From: Isoetes taiwanensis
Taxonomy: Eukaryota > Streptophyta > Lycopodiopsida > Isoetales > Isoetaceae
Direction: 5' to 3'
NCBI GenBank assembly: GCA_021234155.1
Contig: JAJEKV010000136.1
Span: 1,054,001-1,118,000, forward strand
Length of the DNA: 64,000 nt
The position numbers were made by a program, and so were the translations under genes. Of this stretch, positions 57,138-64,000 are shown in pieces. Under the pieces are notes generated by a model that saw nothing but the letters and a program-made list of their open reading frames with translations, searched no databases and had not been told where the DNA came from. Position 1 is the stretch's first letter. Every line of letters begins with the position of its first letter.

Positions 57138-57319
57138 AGCTTTTAGGTCGGAAGATGGCGTTTGGAATATCCGGGCAAGAGTTCTTGGGGGAGAAACTTG
57201 CATAAACGCCGAATTTTACAGCAGAGCAAGCCAGGAATTTGTCAGAAATGCAGGTTGGGATGAATCTTTGGTTAATAAATCATATGCATGGATTGAGCAG
57301 CAAATTGTTTCAATTCCAA
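57138..57319 (+). pseudogene. GMC oxidoreductase second exon fragment
   Basis: SEDGVWNIRARVLGGETCIN, AEFYSRASQEFV and RNAGWDESLVNKSYAWIE correspond to the region after the FAD motif in HOTHEAD-like proteins (usually RGRVLGG-S-INAGFYSRA). A 3' splice-like TTTTAG precedes it and GTTAGT follows at 57320. The catalytic C-terminal part is absent. Confidence 0.78.
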
Positions 57320-58053
57320 AGTTAGTCTTCTGACTGTCTTTAACCCCATATATTATCATCTGCATTAACTGCTCTTCCCTTTTCAAAAGCAAGCCCTTCC
57401 TCTGCCACTGCTTAAAATTAAATCCGGCAGGAGGACACAGAAAAAAGAAAGCTCCGCCATAGCCAGACCCAATAAGCAGATATAAATCTTTCTCAGAAAT
57501 CCCTCACCTTGCCATAAGTTATATTACAAGTATAACCGTTGATCTTGCCTTCCTTATTGAAGCTCAAAGTGATTGAAGAACTACCAGAACAGATTTTGGG
57601 AGCAATTAGGTTTGCAGAAAAGGAAAAAAATGAAAAAAAGCTACCGTAGTCACGGTGCGAAAAGCACCCTTTCTTTGCCAAAGGGAGACGTATATTCGCA
57701 TCGTGGCTACTATTTTGTTTAAGCACTTCACAATGGACTTAAAAGTACTTTATTTCACATCTTTGACACTATTTGTTGTATGTTTTTTTACCCATTGTAG
57801 CAACAAAACGATACATAAAATATTACAAAACGATACATAAAATATTATGGAGTGGCAGAATAGACGTACTAATAAGAGAAGCTCATTATTGTTTCTGTCC
57901 TATCGGACACCCACACCAAGAGGCACGGGGCACGTGCATTGCCGAACCTACCTAACGGTGACACCTGGAAGGCACTTAGGAGGCTCGGTATAAAAATCCT
58001 GTACAAGCTCGCCTCCCCATTGGGCGCGCGTTTTTTGACGTGGCATGGAGTTG
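57320..58053. other. Unassigned insert sequence
   Basis: No gene recognised. A short tandem of ACAAAACGATACATAAAATATT lies at about 57803-57845. Confidence 0.4.
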
Positions 58054-58086
58054 AGGCCCTTAATTGACCTCAAAGATCCTCTAATG
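58054..58086. repeat. Right arm of the 33-bp inverted repeat
   Basis: Reverse complement of 55786-55818 with one mismatch. Copia gag resumes to its right. Confidence 0.85.
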
Positions 58087-58104
58087 GTTTGCAATAGCAA
58101 TTAG

Positions 58105-58425
58105 CAGCCATGGGTTCGCCTATTGGTGATGATGAAGGAGTGGCAATATTGTTATGAGAGCTTCCAAGCATCTCTGATACATTATCCTTTAATTTGTTGA
58201 GCATTAAAGATTTGAAACCTCAAGATGTGATCCAAGCTCTTCTCAAAGAGGATGCCAGATAAAAGACCAAAGAAGAGCCTGCAGCTTCAGCCTTCATCGC
58301 ACAATCTAGAAGAGACAGAATCTGTTACTATTGTAAGAAATCTGGACATCTTATTGCTATGTGTAGAGAAAGAAAGAAGAAAGAAGATGAGAATTATGAT
58401 GGCACTAGGAAAAATTGAAGATCGT
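58105..58425 (+). pseudogene. Ty1/copia Gag C-terminal half with CCHC knuckle
   Basis: Segments LPSISDTLSFNLLSIKDL, DVIQALLKED and SAFIAQSRRDRICYYC lead to the knuckle CYYCKKSGHLIAMC (about 58318-58362) and a Lys-rich tail. A stop lies at about 58259. It continues the Gag begun at 55604 after a 2.3-kb interruption. No copia pol follows. Confidence 0.7.
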
Positions 58426-58906
58426 TTTAAACTATGTGGGAGTTCTAAGTGCTGAGTGATTCTTCGTGGTTAATGTGATGATTTAGTACTATGTTCAATA
58501 TTTCTGTGTTCTAATTTGCATGTGCATGATAGCGATCACCCAAAGTCTCAGCTTGTCACAGATTTAGACCCGTCAATACACAGATACTTACTGTTATTGT
58601 ATCAAAAAGATGGGTCTTTAGTCCACTCTTTCTTTTGATGCTGTTGCCATGCATGGGATCACTGTAATCACTCATTTGCTGATCTGTTGTACTGCATTGC
58701 TAACTTTTATACCAGAGCCACAAATCTGTCAAGGTTGAAACAGGAGGTTTGATGGAGATTGAAAGCTGAAATGACGATTGAAAAGGTAAGTACATACCAT
58801 TTTCAGTTGCTTTGTGAACAAGTAATGGTGAATTGATCTTTTACATTCTTGTTTCACAGTTGCTTTCTCTCCTTGTCTTTTGCTTTCCTCAATTTGAATG
58901 TAAGAT
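58426..58906. other. Unassigned sequence before the MULE relic
   Basis: No feature recognised. It may include the 5' part of the Mutator-like element; terminal inverted repeats were not found by eye. Confidence 0.35.
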
Positions 58907-60611
58907 ATGATGGATTTAAGAGTAGGCCAGCAATTGGATTCAATCTTGGACCTCCGGAATGTTGTCAAGGAAGAAGCCATTCGTGCTCATGTGGAATTAG
59001 AAGTAGAAAAATCTGAAAAGAATAGGTATACTGTCTTTTGTGGAGACCAATCATGTCCATGGAGGTTGCATGCATCAGTTGTGCATGGTGGGCCAAGATA
59101 CGAAATAAAGAAATAGTTTGCATACTTGTGGAGGCATTGCTAAACTATGCAACAAGGAAGCTTCTGCATCATTTGTAGCAGCAAAATATATGGAAAAAAT
59201 CAGGGACCAACCAGATTATAGTCCAAAGCAATTGCAAGCAGATTTTAAGAGAGAAACATGTACGCAGATTACTTACAAGGTTGCTTATAATGCTATCAAG
59301 CAAGCCCTTCGCTCTATTCATGGTGATGACTCTGAAGCATACAAGAAAGTTGAAGCCTATTGCCAAGCAATTATGAATGCTAACCCAGGAAGTGTAGCAG
59401 TTGTGCAACAAACAATGGAAGGCAGATTTTACAGGCTATTTTTAGCTTTTGGTTCATGCATCGAAGGATGGAAGAGTTGTAGACCATTCATTGGTTTGGA
59501 TGGTACATTCTTAACAGGTAGATTTCTTGGACATCTGCTATGTGCAACAAGCATTGATGCAACCAGAGGGCTCTACCCTATTGCATTCGGGGTCATCGAT
59601 AATGAAAATGAAGACAACTGGGTATGGTTCTTGCAGTCATTGCGTGATACTCTCAGGTTCGGTTTCTTTGTAACTTTTGTTTTACGATAGAATGAAAGGA
59701 TTATTACCCGACAATGGATCTTGTGTTTCGAGGAGTTCATCATGCTTTTGCATGAGACATTTGGACCTTGAATCTTAAAAGAAGTGCAACAATGGTGAAT
59801 TCATCGGGTTCTTTTGGCAAGGCGCATATGCTAAATCTATGGAGGGCTTTAATGAAGCAATCCAAAGCATGAGGGCAATCAATACTTGATTACTCTGATT
59901 GGCTTGCTTGCTTGACACCCGCACAATATTTGGCATATTTGCACACTTTAAAGGAACACGGTTTGGTCACTTGACTTCTAACATTGTAGAGGCTTTAAAT
60001 TCTTGGCTTCTTGAAGCTAGAGATAAGCCTATCATTCCAATGTTAGAAATTATTGAAAACGACTAAGCTGAGCGGCTTTTACAAGAATCGTGTTGAAGGA
60101 GAGGCTTTGTGGGCATCTTGTGGAGAAGCTGCTATATACACTCTAGTGAAAGATGCTCAACAACATATTACAAAGGTCACTGAACGAGCTAGAAGGTACA
60201 TAGTACTTCCTTCTGATGCATTTGTGTATGAAGTACAAAGTTCAGAGCGATCAGTTGTGGTTAACATTGAGTCTAAAACATGTTCGTGTTTGGAGTGGCA
60301 AATGTTAGGATTGCCTTGTGGTCATGCAGTTGCTGCTATTCTTTTTCGACGACAACGTCCAGAACTTTATACCCATCCAGGTTACTTGTTAAGTTCATTT
60401 TGCTATTCATATGCTGGAGCTATTTATCCACCAAATTTTGAACTTGTTGCAAATAATGAATTGCTACCCTCCTGCGACACGTCGTCCTCATAGAAGGCCT
60501 AAAAGGAAACGGGATAGGACAGAAGACAGAGATAGAGAAAAGCGGGTGTACAAGTGCACACGTTGTGGCAATGGAGGCCACAATGAACGCAGTTGCAGAA
60601 ATCCTATTTGA
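58907..60611 (+). pseudogene. Mutator-like (MULE) transposase, broken
   Basis: The domains are in order. A MuDR-type DNA-binding start (58907-59116) has LRVGQQLDSI and CPWRLHASV. A HTC motif follows directly (about 59121). Then comes the MULE transposase core (59170-59690), with RPFIGLDGTFLTGRFLG carrying the first Asp (about 59499) and YPIAFGVIDNENEDNWVWFL. The DRMKGLLP and HHAFCMRHLD segments follow in broken frames (59683-59770). A SWIM zinc finger CSC...PCGH lies at 60281-60326 and a C-terminal CCHC knuckle CTRCGNGGHNERSC at about 60555-60597. Frame breaks occur near 59114, 59670, 59800-60050 and 60470. The enzyme would cut and paste the element by DDE chemistry. Terminal repeats were not identified. 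Confidence 0.82.
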
Positions 60612-60794
60612 CATTTCCATTGCATATTTTTGTCATAATGTCGTGTTGTGAAAATTATTTTGGAAGTTATGAAAATGTGGTACTAAAACACTTTCATTCC
60701 ATTTGTTACTCTTTCATTCCATTCTACTTGTTACTCTTTCATTCCATCTGTAAAAATAATAATCCATCGGAAAGTTGCATGGCTTTTTGATAAT

Positions 60795-60925
60795 TTTTAG
60801 CATAGAAAGGGTTTTTTGGGAAAATACCTAAGAATTAAGGGCAATTTGGGAATTTCAAAAATACGAAGGGCTTTTTGGGAAATAAGTCAACAATTAAGGT
60901 TATTTTGGTAAATTTCCCTTATTCT
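60795..60925. repeat. Degenerate two-copy repeat with TTTTTGGGAAA motif
   Basis: GGGTTTTTTGGGAAAATACC at about 60809 is followed by a similar GGGCTTTTTGGGAAATAAG at about 60868, with related AATTAAGG-ATTTTGG segments after each. Confidence 0.55.
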
Positions 60926-61978
60926 AATATCTGGGTGCTTTTCAATCCATTTTTTGATGCCTTCTAATTGCAACTGTATGCTTAAGCTAAGCATTAATTT
61001 TTATTTACTTCATGCAGAATGAGATCTAGCTTTTTTATATAAGGTTCTTTTTGAGCAATATAGGGTATGGCATTTGATGCGAGGATGGTTGACGACGTGA
61101 AGGACAATTTATTGAAATGGGTATGTTGCTATGAAAAGGTTTTGTTGATGCTTTACAAAGATAATGAAAAATATCTGCGGTATTTAATTTGTTCTCAGTT
61201 ATTCTTTTGTCTTGAGCAATGATAGCTCTGGCTTTCAGTAATTTGCCAACGAATGTCTGTTGCAGATCCAAACGCATATATGGATCTTCCATTTGCAGCA
61301 TGTTCAGGTTAGGTTAGTAGAAAAGATTGAATACAAGGATATAAAAGCTGCAATTTCAATCTTATAGCCGCAGCTGCAAGCATCTTTTATGTGATTCAAC
61401 CATAATTTCTCTCATTATGACATGCATCACATATTATGGAATTGATTTTGGCTATGGCAGTGCATGGTTAGAAATTTATCCGGCTCAATGTTTGAACTTT
61501 AAGAAATGTGAATTGTGAACTACAACTGTGAACTCCTATCATCACACCTACAAACTGTTACATGACAAATGCAAGTCATTTTTTCATGGGTTGGCATTTG
61601 GCTACAATATTCTATTGCAATATTCTATCTCAAGCTTATGGAATTCTATTTCAATATTCTGTGGCAAGGATTAAGGTTTGCGCGTTATATGGGTTTAGGT
61701 TTGAGGTTTATCAGATTAGAATAGATTCTTAGAGAGGATGTGTGGATGGAATATACAGTAGAACATATCAATCATGTCACCAGATCTCATAAGGTAAACC
61801 AGTTAGATTAGATATTACGAAGCCACATACACAAACATACACACGTCTTCAATCTCCACTCCACACATATCTAATATCCAAATTTCAAATACGTTTGTTT
61901 GCAATTGTTTAATAGTGCCTGGATCTGTGGTCTTGATAAAAGCATAAATTATCAAAAGGTCTATGCATCTTACGTCTA
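60926..61978. other. Unassigned sequence between MULE and Helitron candidate
   Basis: AT-rich. No domain is recognised in the short frames on either strand. Confidence 0.35.
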
Positions 61979-63020
61979 TCATTCTACTATGTACTATACA
62001 TTTCATTGTTCTTGTTATTTCAAGTGCCCACGGCTATTGCCCGGCACGAACAATCCTTCACATTTGGCAAGCCCATTAAATTTACGAACACGATTACATT
62101 TACAACTTTTTATTCCATCTACAAACTCCATTGTATCTATTAATTTATATGCCCACGACTAATGTTTTTGTTGGTTGAATTAGCAATCTTTGAACTAAAA
62201 ACTAAGGAGGCAATACAACCTAAGGTTTTCTTCCTATCTTTTAACATCCTATTGCACCTACAAAATCAATAACCATACACATTCAACATGCCCTCAACTA
62301 ATGCCTGGTCAGGTCGCATCGTCAGGAACTATTGTCAGAAACTTGCACATTGAATTGAATGAGTGTGTATCAGTTGACGTATTGACAAGTGTAGATGTAA
62401 TGAGTTCACTACCAAGTGATATTGTTAATGTTGAACATCTGGGGCTCTACGAGTTGACATAACTATGCACAACACTCCAGTGAACCTTCCTCAAATCTCG
62501 AATGTTGTACGACAAAACCTGTCTTATCAAACAAGATATAACATAGTTTTTGGTAGACCTGAGTCGTGCATGTGGGACACGATATTAGAGGATGTTTACA
62601 CATTCATATTCGCCGCCATAGTCACTATGAGAGGAGGTTCTATACCTGTCAGTTTCGCAAATGAGCTTCACATTGAGCTGATAGATGTTCCTAAGATTCT
62701 TTGGGATAAGTTCTTCATGATGTGGATCCATTGAGGCTGACAGACATTATAGTTTCAGATTGCATAAAAAAAAATTTGTATTTGTGGGTAAACCCAATAT
62801 ATTTTTTAATAATTTTGCTGAAGGCAATTTGTCGATAAAATTGGAATTGTTAGACCAAGAACTAAATGGTTTTGTACAAGTTACTTCATATATCTACACT
62901 TTAAAGTTAAAGTTTGTTCTCTATCTATAGTATCTACTGCCCCCAAAAAATATATATTCCCGTAAATGCATTGCACACATCCACCACTAATGCCCGGCAT
63001 CGCCGGGCACACGTTTCTAG
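61979..63020 (+). mobile_element. Candidate non-autonomous Helitron; 3' end clear, 5' end tentative
   Basis: The 3' end is textbook: 8-bp stem hairpin (62991-62998 and 63002-63009, loop of 3), seven bases, CTAG (63017-63020), then T. For the 5' end the best guess is TC at 61979, preceded by A, with a GC-rich imperfect palindrome (GTGCC...GGCAC, about 62022-62045) soon after. The hairpin is closely similar to that at 54413-54431, so both belong to one family. Inside is an 89-codon frame (62465-62734) of unknown identity, perhaps captured sequence. No Rep/helicase motif was seen. Confidence 0.5.
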
Positions 63021-64000
63021 TATTTTGTATAACATCTTAACATTTAAACCATCTTATACTTAAACCTTCTTATACATTAAGACCGTTCCAACAATATATC
63101 TCAACATTTCAACATATCAAGGGTAGTTAGAGGCAAAGGACCAGAGAATCGTAATGCGTATGTAGCCTTAATAGCATTCTACCATTTAGAAATTTCCCTT
63201 ATAGCCCTATAAATCTAGGTTTGGTTTGCATTAAATTGTACAATTTCTTAAACCATACAATTTCCCTTGCAATGTACACGTTTAAGAGGCATTGCTTAGG
63301 CTCGCAAATAAAGAATGAACCCTTCGACTATGATTGTCAAATACTAATGCGAGTCTAAATAGTACATGCAAATTGGATAACACCTACTCCAAAAATAAGT
63401 AATGGCCAGCTTCATCATATGAAAACTTTACCTAAACATTGGGATGATGGAGAATATTATGTTCCAATGAAATTGCCACATATTCTAAACGAGGTGCACC
63501 TGTACTACCACAGTCGATTCTACGACCCAGATCGTATGTTGGGGCCTCTGGGCACTTCTCGTTTCGCATATGTAGCATTATAACAGGGGGTTTCTTTTGT
63601 ATTTTTGTACGTTTTTCCCTAAGGTTTTTATATGATTTCATGAATGTATTTGATGAGGTGTACTAATTAGTATATCTAGAGTGCGCATACGCTTAAACTA
63701 ATTTTGATGCCTAATTCCAATGGTTTAGACCCATATGTCATATATTTTTTTTTATATTATTGTATTTTCTTGTAGTATTATATTGTGCTCGACATGCAAG
63801 CCTCGAGATAACCCATTTTAGGGTTATAGGGTTATGTGTTGGGAACTTATTGGATTCCTTTAGCATGGGTGACAGAGGCGAGTCGAGCCCCTAACTTTCC
63901 GTTATTTGTAATTGATTTGGTAGCGTGAGAGTCGGGCAAGAGGGCAAGCCCTTCTTCAATAGTTTGTTAAGCGGATCGGAGGAGGCCGAAGGCTCATTTA
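63021..64000. other. Unassigned sequence at right window edge
   Basis: AT-rich to 63780, then somewhat GC-richer. A 53-codon plus-strand stretch from about 63420 was inspected without recognising a family. No repeat or RNA gene found. Confidence 0.35.

Noticed and set aside
56230-57319. Functional GMC oxidoreductase gene
   Set aside because: Only two short exon pieces are present, with a stop after the FAD motif and no catalytic C-terminus.
59656-59690. Tiny intron in the MULE transposase
   Set aside because: The GT...AG interval would be about 35 bases, shorter than normal plant introns; a frame break is simpler.
58907-60611. Domesticated, intact MULE/FAR1-type transcription factor
   Set aside because: Several frame breaks across the core and a broken middle section argue against a functional protein as read.

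Overview
This is nuclear DNA from a land plant, most likely a seed plant with a large, repeat-rich genome. A gymnosperm would fit but is not proven. The evidence is nested Ty3/gypsy elements, non-LTR retrotransposon remnants, Helitron termini, a Mutator-type transposase relic, and one intact intronless P-class pentatricopeptide repeat (PPR) gene. No bacterial, organellar or CRISPR signal was seen.

Left part (1-40861): a higher-order repeat. Its base unit is about 8.3 kb and holds parts of two non-LTR retrotransposons on the minus strand plus unrecognised sequence. Four units can be followed: 7043-9084 (6.2 kb internally deleted), 9080-17369, 28311-36644, and 36640-40861 (truncated). At two of the unit junctions the same 5-bp site (CTTTT) is occupied by the same Ty3/gypsy element, called TatL here. 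Copy A (1-7042) is cut by the window edge; copy B (17370-28310) is complete. At the other two junctions the site is empty. Both element copies share one in-frame stop and one deletion in the integrase. They therefore derive from one insertion that was later duplicated as a block, or were duplicated in assembly. The element is unusual: a catalytically complete RNase H lies between protease and reverse transcriptase, while the RNase H after the reverse transcriptase has lost three of its four acidic residues.

Middle part (40862-49397): old fragments (an exon-like piece, a non-LTR zinc-finger fragment, a transposon-like ORF), then a complete 5.1-kb chromovirus (44055-49170). It has 248-bp LTRs, an initiator-Met primer site and ATGGA target duplications. 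It ends 227 bp before the PPR start codon and reads in the same direction.

Right part (49398-64000): the PPR gene (49398-51272), then a graveyard of fragments. These are a Ty3 gag piece, a second PPR fragment, two Helitron 3' ends of one family, a Ty3 RT relic, a split Ty1/copia gag interrupted by two exon-like pieces of a HOTHEAD-type GMC oxidoreductase, a broken MULE transposase, and mostly unassigned AT-rich sequence.

Caution on reading frames: many differences between repeat copies are short indels or odd substitutions at CTG/CAG trinucleotides and homopolymers. That pattern suggests uncorrected long-read base-calling error at CHG-methylated cytosines. Frameshifts in those patches should not be read as biology without read-level checking.
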